Assembly: GCA_036407035.1 (NCBI GenBank)
Contig: DASXAA010000186.1
Coordinates: forward strand, 1-64,000
Length of the DNA stretch: 64,000 bases
From: JACVRW01 sp036407035
Lineage (GTDB): Bacteria; Actinomycetota; Thermoleophilia; Solirubrobacterales; Thermoleophilaceae
Reading direction: 5' to 3'
The stretch's first letter is position 1. Each line of letters opens with the position of its first letter. Positions 34,378 through 45,552 of the stretch are shown here, piece after piece. The translations under genes were made by a program, and so were the position numbers. The notes below the pieces were generated by a model, which was given only the letters and a program-made list of their open reading frames with translations, was not told the DNA's origin and ran no database searches.

Positions 34378-34746
34378 TCAGTCGTCCGGGTCGTCGGTGC
34401 TGCTGACGAGCTTCCCGGCCACGCGCCCCGAGTCGAGATCGGCGATCAGGTAGAGGGCGGCGTGCTCGAGCAGGCGCTCGACCGGCACCCCCTGGCGCTC
34501 CGACTCCTCGTCGAGCTCGCGCCAGGTGCCGCCCTCGAGGTCGAGGTCCACGTCGACCGTGGATTCGTTCCGGCGCCTGGGGAAGCGCGGCACGCGATGA
34601 GCCGGGCGGCCGGAGCCGCGATCGGCCAGGTAGTACCGCGCGGCGTGCCCGACCAGCTGGTCCGGCGAGAGGGAGTGCCTGCGCGCCTCTGCCTCAAGCG
34701 TGGCCAAGCCGAACTCGTCGAGTTCGAGCGTCATGCTGCGTCGCAT
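34378..34746 (-). CDS. Small protein with internal duplication, possible RHH-like
   Basis: Protein of 122 residues, unrecognised. It contains two copies of a 31-residue unit at residues 17-47 and 78-108, sharing the pattern L-x-E-x-x-R...L-x-x-HAA-x-Y-x-x-AD-x-x-SGR. The opening MRRSMTLELDEFGLATLEAEA has the shape of a ribbon-helix-helix N-terminus, so it may bind DNA. An Arg/Pro-rich linker joins the units. The start ATG 34746 is chosen; ATG 34734 is possible and the frame is open to 34884. It converges on the sigma factor gene. Confidence 0.65.
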   Translation of the reverse strand: MRRSMTLELDEFGLATLEAEARRHSLSPDQLVGHAARYYLADRGSGRPAHRVPRFPRRRNESTVDVDLDLEGGTWRELDEESERQGVPVERLLEHAALYLIADLDSGRVAGKLVSSTDDPDD

Positions 34747-34854
34747 AACCCCAGAGCCTTCGCGCACGTCCTCGGAAGTATCGTCGGCGGAGCGCACATC
34801 CTTGAGTAGGAAATTAGTACTTGGGGTCTCCGCTCCTACTCGAAAACGGCCTGC

Positions 34855-34877
34855 AGACCCCTTCCCCAGGGGGGTCT
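34855..34877. terminator. Hairpin downstream of the LAL regulator gene
   Basis: AGACCCC and GGGGTCT form a perfect 7-base stem with a 9-base loop. It begins 26 bases after the LAL regulator stop on the minus strand, and lies before the small duplicated gene. A terminator without a T run is likely, though an operator for the small gene is possible. Confidence 0.5.
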
Positions 34878-34902
34878 TTCCCACTTGGGGACTAGAGAAA
34901 AC

Positions 34903-37767
34903 TCACTGGGCGGCGTCCGTCATCGCCCCGCGGAGCTCCCGCCGCGACGACACGCCCAGCTTCGCGTAGGTGTGCTTGAGGTGCCATTCGACCGTCTTCA
35001 CGGTCACGAACAGCGCCTCCGCGATCTCCCGGTTCGACATCCCCTGCGCCGCCAGCCCGGCCACCTGGCGCTCGCGCGCCGTGAGGGCCTCCAGGCCCTC
35101 CATCGCGGTCCGGCGCGGCCTCGCGCCGGCCGCGGTCGTCTCGCGCATCGCGCGTCCTGCGAGTTCGGCGGCGCCGCAGCGCTGCGCCAGATCGAGGCCG
35201 AGCCGCAGCGGCTCGCGGGCGTCGCGGCGGCGTCCCGCGCGACGCAGGGCGGAGCCGTAGTCGATCAGCGCCCGCGCCCGCTCGAGCGCCGCCTGCGACT
35301 GCTCCGACTGGCGCACGGCCTCCTCCAGCAGCTCGAGCGCGGCCGGCCCTCCCTGCACGGCGGCGAGCGCGCGCAGCGAGTGCCCGACGGTGCCGGGCGC
35401 GCCGAACCTGCGCGCCAGGTCGAGCTCCTCCTCGGCCAGCCGTACGGCCTCGTCGCGGTCGCCGACCAGCGCGTGCGCGCGCGCCGCCCCGGAGCGCCAC
35501 GCGGACAGCGCTGGATTCGTGATCCCGAGCGCGAGCAGGTAGTCGCCGGCCGACGTGAAGTCGGCGAGGGCCTCCTCGCCCTCGCCGCGCAGTAGCCTGA
35601 GCCGGCCGCGGGCGGCAAGGAAGGCGGTCCGCGTCGCGCTCGCCTCACCCTCCTCCTCGGCGTGTGCCTCGCTCTCCTCGATCAGCCGCTCGGCGGCCTG
35701 GAGGTCGCCGAGCTCCACGAGCGTGTCGGCGAGCACGGCGCGCGCGCCGGCGCCGGCCAGGCGCCAGCCGTGGCGCTCGGCGGCGAGCGCCGCGCGAGCG
35801 TCGGCGGAGGCGTCGCCGACGCGGCCGCGGCGCTGGATCGCCAGGCTGCGGAAGTAGGACGACGTGGCCATTCCGAGCACCGACCCGCGCGAGCGCGCCT
35901 CCTCCACGGCCGCCGTGAGGGCCGCCTCGGCCGTCTGCAGGTCCTCGGCGACCGTCAGTGCGCTCGCGGCCACGTAATAGGAGATGCCGTCGGCGGTGGT
36001 GTCGTCGAGCAGCGCGCCGCGCGCGAGCGCGCGCGTGGCCAGCTCGAGCACCTCGTCGCGCGCGTCGCCGCGCAGGGCGCCCTCGAGCGCGAGCTGGGCG
36101 AGCTGCGCCCGCTTACCGGGGGTGTCGTTCCCCTTCGGCGCGACGGACGGCGCGGCCGGCAGCCCGGCGCGCGCGGTCTCGAGCCGCGAGACGGTCCCGA
36201 GGGCGGCGCGCAGCAGCTCGCCGAGGCCCTCGTCCTCCCGCGGCAGCTCGTCGATCCCGCGCCGGAACGCCCCGGCGGCGTCGTCGAGGCGCCCCAGCGA
36301 GAACAGCATGCGGCCGGTCTCGAGCGCCGTGCGGGCGCGATCGAGCGGGTCCGGCAGGCGCTCGATCGCCTCGCTCAAGCGGTCCACGGCCTGAGGGTTC
36401 CCAGCGGTGGCCTCGGCGCGGCCCAGCTGGAGCACCACGTGCGCGCGCCTGTCGCGCACGGGCGGCTCCTGCAGCGCGCGGCGCAGATAGTTCACCGCGG
36501 CCGCCGGCGCGCCGCGTTCGAGGGCGTCCTCGGCGGCGGCGCACAGCGCGTCCACGGCCCACCCGCTGCCGCTGCGCGTGGAGTTCATCAGGTGCGCGGC
36601 GATCACCTCGGGCGCCGCCTCCTCCTCGGCCAGGATGCGGGCGGCGCGCAGGTGCACCTCGGCCCAGCGGGCCGGCGGCTGCTCGGCGTTCAGGGCGCGC
36701 ATGACGATCGGGTGCACGAAGGTCAGCCGCTCGTCGCGCGCGAGCACTCCTGCTGCCATGAGGGCATCGGCGGCCGCTGCGGCGGCGGTCAGGTCGAGGC
36801 CGGCGAGCACCGCGGCGTGGCGCACCTCGGTCCCGGGCCCCAGCACGGCCGCCGCGAGCACGAGCTTCTCGGTGTCCTCGCCGAGCGGCCGGATCCTGGC
36901 CGTCACGGCGGCGCCGAGCCCGGGCGGGGCGAACGCCGCCACCTCCGGCGCGGACACGCGCACCGGCTCGATGCCGGCGCCGGCCAGCTGCGGCAGCAGA
37001 TCGTGGAGCAGGAGCGGGTTGCCGCCGGTCGCGTCGTGCACGGCCCGGCAGAAGTCGGTCTCGGCCTGCGGGTACAGGGAGGTCCTCATCAGGCGGGCGG
37101 TGCCCTGCACGCTCAGCGGGTGAAGCCGGCAGCCCGTTGCCGCCGGGTGCCGCGTGGTCTGCCACAGCACGTCAGGGTCTGGGCACCTGAGCGCGGACCC
37201 GTGGGCGACCACCACCGCGATCGGCAGCTCCTGCACCCGCTCGGTCAGATAGAGCAGGAACCGCAGGCTGGTCGCGTCGGCCAGGTCCACGTCGTCGACG
37301 GTCAGCAGGAGCGGCAGCTGGGCGGCGAGGTTCACGCAGAGCCAGTAGAGGCCGTGGAGGATCGAGAACGAGTGCTCGTCGGGCACCTGGCGCGGCCCCG
37401 GCGCGAACAGCGGGACGGCCATCCGCGCGGCGCCCGACAGGAGGCGTCCGCGCTCCTCCTCGCTCGCGGCCGCGATGCGTGACTCGAAGAGCTGAAGCAG
37501 CACCCCGAACGTGAAGTCCTGCTCGAGCTCGCGGCCCTGGGCGCTCAGCACCTCCAACCCATCGTCCGCCGCGAGCGTCCGCGCCACCGAGACGAGGCTC
37601 GACTTGCCGAGCCCGTGGGCGCCCTCGACGGCCACCACCGAGCCGCGCCCCTCGCACGCCTCGGAGAGCGCGCGCGAGATCAGCGCGAGCGGTGCTTCCC
37701 GCTCGATGAGCGCGCGCGAGGGCGCCTCTTGCTCAGCGACCAGGTCTTGGAGCGCCTGTGACTCCAC
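34903..37767 (-). CDS. LAL-type LuxR family transcriptional regulator with ATPase domain
   Basis: Large regulator of 954 residues. The N-terminal AAA/STAND ATPase has a Walker A-like loop GAHGLGKSS at residues 49-57 and a Walker B LLLTVDDVDLAD. A long helical region with TPR-like repeats (about 400-880) follows, and the C-terminus is a LuxR helix-turn-helix: LTARERQVAGLAAQGMSNRE through VKTVEWHLKHTYAKLG. Such proteins integrate a ligand signal with ATP and activate nearby operons. The Walker loop G-x-x-G-x-G-K-S is intact. Start GTG at 37767. It is not adjacent to an obvious target; the hairpin upstream could be a control site. Confidence 0.9.
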   Translation of the reverse strand: MESQALQDLVAEQEAPSRALIEREAPLALISRALSEACEGRGSVVAVEGAHGLGKSSLVSVARTLAADDGLEVLSAQGRELEQDFTFGVLLQLFESRIAAASEEERGRLLSGAARMAVPLFAPGPRQVPDEHSFSILHGLYWLCVNLAAQLPLLLTVDDVDLADATSLRFLLYLTERVQELPIAVVVAHGSALRCPDPDVLWQTTRHPAATGCRLHPLSVQGTARLMRTSLYPQAETDFCRAVHDATGGNPLLLHDLLPQLAGAGIEPVRVSAPEVAAFAPPGLGAAVTARIRPLGEDTEKLVLAAAVLGPGTEVRHAAVLAGLDLTAAAAAADALMAAGVLARDERLTFVHPIVMRALNAEQPPARWAEVHLRAARILAEEEAAPEVIAAHLMNSTRSGSGWAVDALCAAAEDALERGAPAAAVNYLRRALQEPPVRDRRAHVVLQLGRAEATAGNPQAVDRLSEAIERLPDPLDRARTALETGRMLFSLGRLDDAAGAFRRGIDELPREDEGLGELLRAALGTVSRLETARAGLPAAPSVAPKGNDTPGKRAQLAQLALEGALRGDARDEVLELATRALARGALLDDTTADGISYYVAASALTVAEDLQTAEAALTAAVEEARSRGSVLGMATSSYFRSLAIQRRGRVGDASADARAALAAERHGWRLAGAGARAVLADTLVELGDLQAAERLIEESEAHAEEEGEASATRTAFLAARGRLRLLRGEGEEALADFTSAGDYLLALGITNPALSAWRSGAARAHALVGDRDEAVRLAEEELDLARRFGAPGTVGHSLRALAAVQGGPAALELLEEAVRQSEQSQAALERARALIDYGSALRRAGRRRDAREPLRLGLDLAQRCGAAELAGRAMRETTAAGARPRRTAMEGLEALTARERQVAGLAAQGMSNREIAEALFVTVKTVEWHLKHTYAKLGVSSRRELRGAMTDAAQ

Positions 37768-38062
37768 GCCTCGCCCTCATCGGGTTTGGGCACCCGAGTT
37801 GGCGAACGCGCAGGCTCGCGCGTGGTGAACGCTCCATCGGGAGCGACGCCACGCGCGCGGGCGGGCAACTGCCTGGGGAGCCAATCTGAGCACCGAGTCC
37901 GTGTTCTCGCGGGGGTGACATGAACAAACCCCCACGACGCCAGAGTACGTCCGTAGAGGCTACTCGCAACCTAGAACATCCGTCCAGTTTGCGCCAGTTT
38001 TGGACAAACTCTCTGACCTTTTTCGTGGCGCGTCCCCCCCTCAGGGTGACAGCCACACGGCC
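37768..38062. other. Intergenic stretch between rel and the LAL regulator gene
   Basis: These 295 bases hold no supported gene. An ATG frame on the plus strand from 37920 is open but runs into rel antisense and has no protein-like features. Besides the nested hairpin there is a GGGGGT/ACCCCC pair at 37911-37933 and two CCAGTTT copies near 37985. Confidence 0.5.
37817..37857. promoter_or_regulatory. Nested inverted repeat upstream of the LAL regulator
   Basis: CGCGCGTGG and CCACGCGCG form a perfect 9-base outer stem. Inside it GCTCC-ATCG-GGAGC forms a 5-base inner stem. The element lies 50 bases upstream of the LAL start codon on the minus strand, in its probable 5' leader. It may be an operator or a leader hairpin. 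Confidence 0.45.
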
Positions 38063-40441
<2,379 letters not shown>

Positions 40442-40454
40442 GCCAACGAGTTTA

Positions 40455-40618
40455 GAACCTGTCTCCGAGACCTACGCGATGACCGAGGCCGGTCATGATC
40501 GAGTAGGGCGCCGCACGCGAGCGCAGTCGATGCCGGAGGCATCGGCGAGCATCGCGGGTGGCGAGCCTGCGACGGTCATGGCCGGCGTCGGGCCCGCGGA
40601 GGGTTCGGAGACAGGTTC
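40455..40618. repeat. 164-base region bounded by 14-base inverted repeats
   Basis: GAACCTGTCTCCGA at 40455-40468 and its perfect complement at 40605-40618 bound this stretch. Two further stems lie inside: ATGACCG/CGGTCAT at 40479-40496 and a short CGATGCC/GGCATCG near 40530. It overlaps the last 42 codons of the HD-GYP gene and the rel leader. It has the shape of a miniature inverted-repeat element, but no target-site duplication is visible at the ends. Confidence 0.45.
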
Positions 40619-41992
40619 CTGGTGTGGGACGGCGACCGCAGCCCCGTCCCGGTCCTGGACCTGCAGCCGCGCGACGATCTTCGTCAGCTCCTCCACCACC
40701 GCCGGGTTGAACTGGGTGCCGGAGCCCGCGCGCAGCTCCTCGAGCGCCTCCTCGACCGGGCGCGCCGGCCGGTAGGGGCGGTCGGTGGTCATGGCGTTGA
40801 ACGCGTCGCAGCAGGACACGATCGTCGCCCCGAGCGGGATCTGGTCGGCCGCGAGGCCGTCGGGATAGCCGCCGCCGTCCCAGCGCTCGTGCGACGAGCG
40901 GACGATGCGCCCGACGTCGCTCAGCAGGCCGCCCACGCGGTCCAGCATCCGCTGGCCCTCGATCGTGTGGGTCTTGACGACGATCCACTCGTCGTCGGTC
41001 AGCGGCCCCGGCTTGTTGATGATGTGCTTGGGCACGGCGATCTTGCCGACGTCGTGCAGGAGCGCGCCGAACTCCACCCGGCGGCGCTCGGACGAGCTCA
41101 GGCCCATCGCGTCCGCGACCGCCACGGACAGCCCGACCACTCCCTGGCTGTGCACGCCGGTGTACTCGTCGTCGGCCTCGAGCACGTCGCCGAGCAGCAG
41201 CGTGGTGCCGCGGTAGGCGCGGCTCAGCTCGAGCGACTGCGACAGGCGCGCCCGCCGCTCGGCTGCGAACACCGCGAACACGCCCAGCAGCGGCAGCAGG
41301 AGCAGCACGGTGTACGGCGCGTCGACCGACGCGATCGCCGCGAGCAGCCCGACCGGCGAGAGCAGCACGTCGATCAGCGCCACCCAGCCGAGGAGCGGCG
41401 GCTGGAGACCGGGCCGTACGCCCATCCCCACCCAGAGCCTCACGGTCGAGGTGCCGGCGTCGAACGCCAGCTGCGCCAGCAGCGCGGCCACCAGCACCGG
41501 CCAGCGTGAGAGGTCGGGGCCGGCCATGTCCGCCAGGCCCAGCACGAGCGCGGGCCCGACGGCGTGCCACGTGTCGCCGATGCCCACCGCGACCTTCGAC
41601 GGGTGCACCTGGCGGCGCAGGAACTCGGGCAGCGCGCCGAGCAGCGCCGCCGCGACCGCGAACGCCGGCACCATCCCCGGCGGCAGCAGGAACAGCATCG
41701 GCACGAACACGAGCTGCGTGGGGACCGTGAACCCGTATCCGATCGCGAAGCGCACGCGGGAGGCGAGCGCGTAGGCGACCATCAGGGCGACGGCGATCGG
41801 GACCTCGAGCGGACGTCCCGTCGGGATCAGCGCCGCCATCGCCGCGCAGACCGCAAGGTATGCGGCGGCCGACGCGCACTCGGAGACGAGCTCGCGTCCT
41901 GTGAGCGGGAGCGGGGAGCTCGTGTCGAACCCCTCGAGCAGCTCTTCGACGGCGGGGCTCGGCCCCGCCCGGAGGTCTTCGAAGATGGCCAT
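40493..41992 (-). CDS. Membrane HD-GYP domain protein (c-di-GMP phosphodiesterase-like)
   Basis: Protein of 499 residues. Six to eight membrane helices (about residues 40-245) form a MASE-like sensor, followed by a short coil and an HD-GYP domain: LLHDVGKIAVPKHIIN, SSHERWDGGGYPDG and CCDAFNAMTTDRPYR, matching the HD and GYP signature. c-di-GMP hydrolysis is the known activity, acting on the inner face of the membrane. The last 40 or so residues, from EPVSEPSAG onward, fall within the inverted-repeat stretch and look unrelated. Start ATG 41992; frame upstream is Arg-rich. It lies just before rel on the same strand. Confidence 0.88.
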   Translation of the reverse strand: MAIFEDLRAGPSPAVEELLEGFDTSSPLPLTGRELVSECASAAAYLAVCAAMAALIPTGRPLEVPIAVALMVAYALASRVRFAIGYGFTVPTQLVFVPMLFLLPPGMVPAFAVAAALLGALPEFLRRQVHPSKVAVGIGDTWHAVGPALVLGLADMAGPDLSRWPVLVAALLAQLAFDAGTSTVRLWVGMGVRPGLQPPLLGWVALIDVLLSPVGLLAAIASVDAPYTVLLLLPLLGVFAVFAAERRARLSQSLELSRAYRGTTLLLGDVLEADDEYTGVHSQGVVGLSVAVADAMGLSSSERRRVEFGALLHDVGKIAVPKHIINKPGPLTDDEWIVVKTHTIEGQRMLDRVGGLLSDVGRIVRSSHERWDGGGYPDGLAADQIPLGATIVSCCDAFNAMTTDRPYRPARPVEEALEELRAGSGTQFNPAVVEELTKIVARLQVQDRDGAAVAVPHQEPVSEPSAGPTPAMTVAGSPPAMLADASGIDCARVRRPTRS

Positions 41993-42150
41993 CCTCTTGC
42001 TCGTGTATCGGCAGCCCCGGGCGGGCGCCTGATGGACGCCTGTCCGATGGACGGATGGCGACCCCGATTCTGGACGGATGTCCGTCCTGGGGTAGGCGCG
42101 CTCTGCCGATATTGGTCGTCCACAACGGATACGACCGGAGGGGTGCAAGG

Positions 42151-42780
42151 ATGCGAGGTTGGACTGGGCGAGGATGGAGGCTCCTCGCCGCATCGGGGGC
42201 GGCGATCTGCGCGATGGCGGTCTGCACGGGGCAGGCGAGCGCGGGACTGCTGGTCACGTCGGCGGACAACTGCGGCGCCCAGCCGCTCAGCCACCCCTTC
42301 GCGCCATGGGGCGACAACGGCAACTACACGCCGCTGCCCGGCAGCTTCGAGCCCGGCGAGCCGGGCTGGACCCTCGACCGCGCCGCCGTGGTCGCGGGCA
42401 ACGAGCCGTTCCGCGTGCACGGCGCCGGCGACTCCCGCTCGCTGAGGCTGTCGCCGGGCGGCGTGGCCACGTCGCGCACGATCTGCGTCGGCCTCGAGCA
42501 CCCGACCCTGCGCTTCTTCGCCCGCGGTGAGCGCAAGCTCCTCTCCACCCTCTCGGTCGAGGTGATCACGCAGACCTCGCTCGGCCTCAAGCTGGCGGTG
42601 CCGCTCGGCGTGGTGCTCCCGTCCGGTGAATGGCGGCCGTCACAGCGCTTCCTCGTGGTGGCGAACCTGCTGCCGCTGCTGCCGCACAACCTCACGCCCG
42701 TCGCGTTCCGGTTCCGGGCGGTGGGAGCCGGCACCTGGTGGATCGACGACGTGTACGTCGATCCCATGCGGCGCGTGTAG
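42151..42780 (+). CDS. Small secreted protein of unknown function
   Basis: Protein of 209 residues with a signal peptide (WRLLAASGAAICAMAVCTGQASAG). The mature part has no family I recognise. It reads as a beta-rich domain: GEPGWTLDRAAVVAGNEPF, RSLRLSPGGVATSRTICVG, RFFARGERK and a C-terminal GTWWIDDVYVDPM. The pattern of a jelly-roll carbohydrate-binding module with a closing WxxDDVxVxP strand suggests a carbohydrate-binding role, which is inference. ATG 42151 is preceded by GGAGGG at a normal distance. It converges on recJ. Confidence 0.75.
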   Translation: MRGWTGRGWRLLAASGAAICAMAVCTGQASAGLLVTSADNCGAQPLSHPFAPWGDNGNYTPLPGSFEPGEPGWTLDRAAVVAGNEPFRVHGAGDSRSLRLSPGGVATSRTICVGLEHPTLRFFARGERKLLSTLSVEVITQTSLGLKLAVPLGVVLPSGEWRPSQRFLVVANLLPLLPHNLTPVAFRFRAVGAGTWWIDDVYVDPMRRV

Positions 42781-42790
42781 CAAGGGGCCG

Positions 42791-45271
42791 CTACACGACC
42801 CCGGCGGCGGCCGCTCCCGGCGCCGCCGCCGGGCCGCGCACCTCGGCCGCGAGCGCCCGCTCGATCGCGGCGCCGCGTTCGCGGTAGGCGCGGAAGGCGG
42901 CGGAGCGCTCCAGGTCGGTGCGGGCGGGGGCTTCGAGGATTCGTACGCGGGCCGGTTGCGCGCCCGGCGCCGGCTCGGAGCCCGCCGCTTCGGCCAGGCC
43001 GAGCTCCGTGAGCACGCGGACGATGCGACCGCAGCACTCCGGGCCGCGCGGGTAGCGCCCGGCGCCTCTCAGGGCCCGCTCGGCGTGGTCCGGGCCGGCG
43101 TCCGGCGGGAGCGCGCGCAGGGTGCGCCAGGCGTCCACGAGCGCGGGCCGCAGCTCGTACTCCGCGCGCGCGACGGCGCGGGCGAACTCGACCTCGGCGG
43201 GGCCCCAGGCCATGTGGGCCGCGGGGCCGCTCCGCAGGAGCGGGTCCGCGGCCCCGGCGGGCGGCGGGTCCAGCGCGAGCAGGTGGTCGTGCGACGCGGC
43301 GAGCGCGGGCTCGCCCGCGATCGCCGTCCATGAGGCCACGTGGAGGCCTTGCGGCGCCAGGCCCGCCACCAGCGACTCGAGCGCCGCCCTCCGGCGGGGG
43401 ACGTCCGCCACGGCCACGAGCACGGAGTCGCCGCTCGTGAGCAGGTCGCCGGCCACGCCGGCGAACCCCTCGCCGCGGCGGTCGTGGGGGGCCGGGCCGA
43501 GGTCCGGGCCCGGCGGCTGCGCCTCGGGGTCCCGTTCCAGCTCCGCGCGCAGGCGCGTCCAGAACGGCTCGTCCTCGCCGAGCACGTGCAGCTCGCCCGG
43601 GCTCGTGGGGCAGCACGCGCGCAGGACCACGCGCGGCTCGACCATCCCGTTCCAGCGGTTGCGCTCGAGCCGCAGCGCGAGGTCGTGTGGCACCCCCTTC
43701 GTCGCCGTCAGCGAGCCGGGCGCCGAGCCGAAGGCCACGCCGCGCGAGCGCGATCCGCCCGTTACGACCGTGAAGCGCGCGTGCTTTCGCTCCTCCCCCA
43801 TCCCCGCCACGCTCTCGATGCGGGCCGCCGGCACGAGCAACGTCGGCTGGGGGTTGCCCTGGCCGAACGGACGCAGCCGCTCCAGCTCCTCGGCGAGCGG
43901 CAGGCCGAGCGCGCCGCCGGGCACGACGGCGTCCACGCGCTCCACGGCGATCAGGTCGGCGGGGGTAAGCGCCCCTGCGGCGTGGCGCGCGAAGGCGGCC
44001 CGGAAGCGCTCGACGTTCGCCGTCTCGATCTCGAGGCCGGCGGCCATCCGGTGGCCGCCGAAGCCGACCAGGTGATCGGCGCAGGCGGCGAGCCCGCCGT
44101 GCAGGTCGTACGCGCCGATGCTGCGCCCGGACCCGCGGCCGTTGGCGCCGTCGAGCGCGATCACCACCGCCGGCCTGCGCCAGCGCTCCACGAGGCGCGA
44201 GGCGACGATCCCCACCACGCCGGGGTGCCACCCCTCCCCCGCGACCACGAGCGCGCCCCGGCTCGCCTGCTGCTCGCAGGCCTCCTCGGCCGCGATCACG
44301 ATGCGCAGCTCCGTCTCCTGGCGCTCCTTGTTCAGCAGGTCGAGCTCGCGCGCGACCTCCTGCGCCCGCGCGCCGTCATCGGTCATGAGCAGCTCGAGCG
44401 CGGCGTCGGCGCGGGTCATCCGGCCGGCCGCGTTGATGCGCGGCCCCATGCGGAAGCCGAGCGCGTGCTCGCTCACCTCGCCCGGCTCGAGCCCCGCGAC
44501 CTCCATCAGCGCCCGGAGGCCCGGCTTGCGCGTGCGCGAGAGGGCGACGAGGCCCTCGCGCACGATGCGCCGGTTCTCGCCCCTGAGGGGCACGAGGTCG
44601 GCGACGGTGGCGAGCGCCGCGAGGTCGAGGTCATCCGCGGCGGCCTCCGGCCCGCGCAGCACCTCCGAGAGCTTGAGCGCCACGCCGGCCGCGCACAGGT
44701 CCGGGCATGGGTAGCCGCCGAGGGCGGGATGTACGACGGCGCAGTCCGGCAGGCGCTCGCCGGGCCGGTGGTGGTCCGTGACGAGCACGTCCATCCCGGC
44801 CGCCCGGGCGGCGGCGATCTGCTCGACGGCGGTGATGCCGCAATCGACGGTCACGAGCAGACGGACGCCGCGGGCGGCCAGCCGCTCGACGGCGGCGCTC
44901 GAGAGCCCGTAGCCGTCTCCGAAGCGGCTCGGGAGCTCCCAGACGGGGGCGGCGCCGAGGGCCCGCAGCGCCCTGATCACGATCGCCGTGGCGCAGACGC
45001 CGTCCACGTCGTAGTCCCCGTGGACCGCGATCGGCGAGCCGCGGCGCACGTGGTCGCCGATCAGGTCGCGCGCGGCGGCCATGCCGTGGAGGCTCAGCGG
45101 GTCGTGGCGCTCGTCGGCGGCGAGGAAGCGCCTGGCGGCGCCCGCGTCGCCCAACCCACGGCGCGCGAGCACGGCCGCGACGGTCGGCGAGACCGCCAGC
45201 TCCTCCGCCAGGCGCCACGCGCCGCGGACGTCGTACGGCGGGCACGCCCAGCGTGAGGGCCTCGGCTGCAT
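42791..45271 (-). CDS. recJ: Single-strand-specific DNA exonuclease RecJ
   Basis: 5'-3' ssDNA exonuclease of 826 residues for recombination and repair. The DHH-family metal site has AVHGDYDVDG (Asp86, Asp88) and VTDHHRPG (Asp166-His167-His168); VDCGIT and GFRMGPRINAAGRM match the second domain, and FGGHRMAAGL the DHHA1 motif. A C-terminal extension of about 250 residues beyond a typical 570-residue RecJ is Pro/Ala-rich and includes helical parts. Start ATG 45271 is chosen (GGAG 10 bases away); ATG 45280 is possible. It follows secDF and a small membrane gene. Confidence 0.92.
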   Translation of the reverse strand: MQPRPSRWACPPYDVRGAWRLAEELAVSPTVAAVLARRGLGDAGAARRFLAADERHDPLSLHGMAAARDLIGDHVRRGSPIAVHGDYDVDGVCATAIVIRALRALGAAPVWELPSRFGDGYGLSSAAVERLAARGVRLLVTVDCGITAVEQIAAARAAGMDVLVTDHHRPGERLPDCAVVHPALGGYPCPDLCAAGVALKLSEVLRGPEAAADDLDLAALATVADLVPLRGENRRIVREGLVALSRTRKPGLRALMEVAGLEPGEVSEHALGFRMGPRINAAGRMTRADAALELLMTDDGARAQEVARELDLLNKERQETELRIVIAAEEACEQQASRGALVVAGEGWHPGVVGIVASRLVERWRRPAVVIALDGANGRGSGRSIGAYDLHGGLAACADHLVGFGGHRMAAGLEIETANVERFRAAFARHAAGALTPADLIAVERVDAVVPGGALGLPLAEELERLRPFGQGNPQPTLLVPAARIESVAGMGEERKHARFTVVTGGSRSRGVAFGSAPGSLTATKGVPHDLALRLERNRWNGMVEPRVVLRACCPTSPGELHVLGEDEPFWTRLRAELERDPEAQPPGPDLGPAPHDRRGEGFAGVAGDLLTSGDSVLVAVADVPRRRAALESLVAGLAPQGLHVASWTAIAGEPALAASHDHLLALDPPPAGAADPLLRSGPAAHMAWGPAEVEFARAVARAEYELRPALVDAWRTLRALPPDAGPDHAERALRGAGRYPRGPECCGRIVRVLTELGLAEAAGSEPAPGAQPARVRILEAPARTDLERSAAFRAYRERGAAIERALAAEVRGPAAAPGAAAAGVV

Positions 45272-45410
45272 CCCACGCATACTCCGAGGGGAAGCGGACG
45301 GAATGCAGGGGCTCGCCCCGGGTCGCCGCTCCTGCCCCGCTGCGCCGCGACGCTGCGCGGCGCATACGGCGGGCAACCAGGGGTGGCTCCGGCCGCGCCG
45401 CCGGCCCGCT

Positions 45411-45452
45411 GATGTCGACTTATGGGTGCTATGGCGCCCCTAAGTCGCCATC
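45411..45452. terminator. 42-base near-perfect hairpin
   Basis: Two 19-base arms (45411-45429 and 45434-45452) pair at 16 of 19 positions around a TATG loop. One of the mismatches would be a G-U pair in plus-strand RNA. It lies between the small membrane gene and recJ. A transcription stop for the upstream unit or a control structure for recJ is likely. No T run is present. Confidence 0.45.
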
Positions 45453-45464
45453 ACTTCCCAGGAA

Positions 45465-45500
45465 GCGACCACGGCCGCCCACCGCGGTTGCCGTGGTCGC
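45465..45500. repeat. Second inverted repeat, GCGACCACGG/CCGTGGTCGC
   Basis: A perfect 10-base stem with a 16-base loop begins 12 bases after the first hairpin. The pair of hairpins gives an unusually structured 90-base region in the 281 bases between the small membrane gene and recJ. Confidence 0.5.
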
Positions 45501-45552
45501 CCCCCGCGCCGCCCGCCCGTCCCGCGCCCGCCGCGTTGCCGCGGTGGTGGAC

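Larger units (their letters stand above)
45272..45552. other. Structured intergenic region upstream of recJ
   Basis: No gene is supported in these 281 bases. The frames are Arg/Pro-rich and lack motifs. It contains the two hairpins at 45411-45452 and 45465-45500 and a small CTTCC-CA-GGAAG dyad between them. The recJ promoter or leader probably lies here. Confidence 0.5.
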
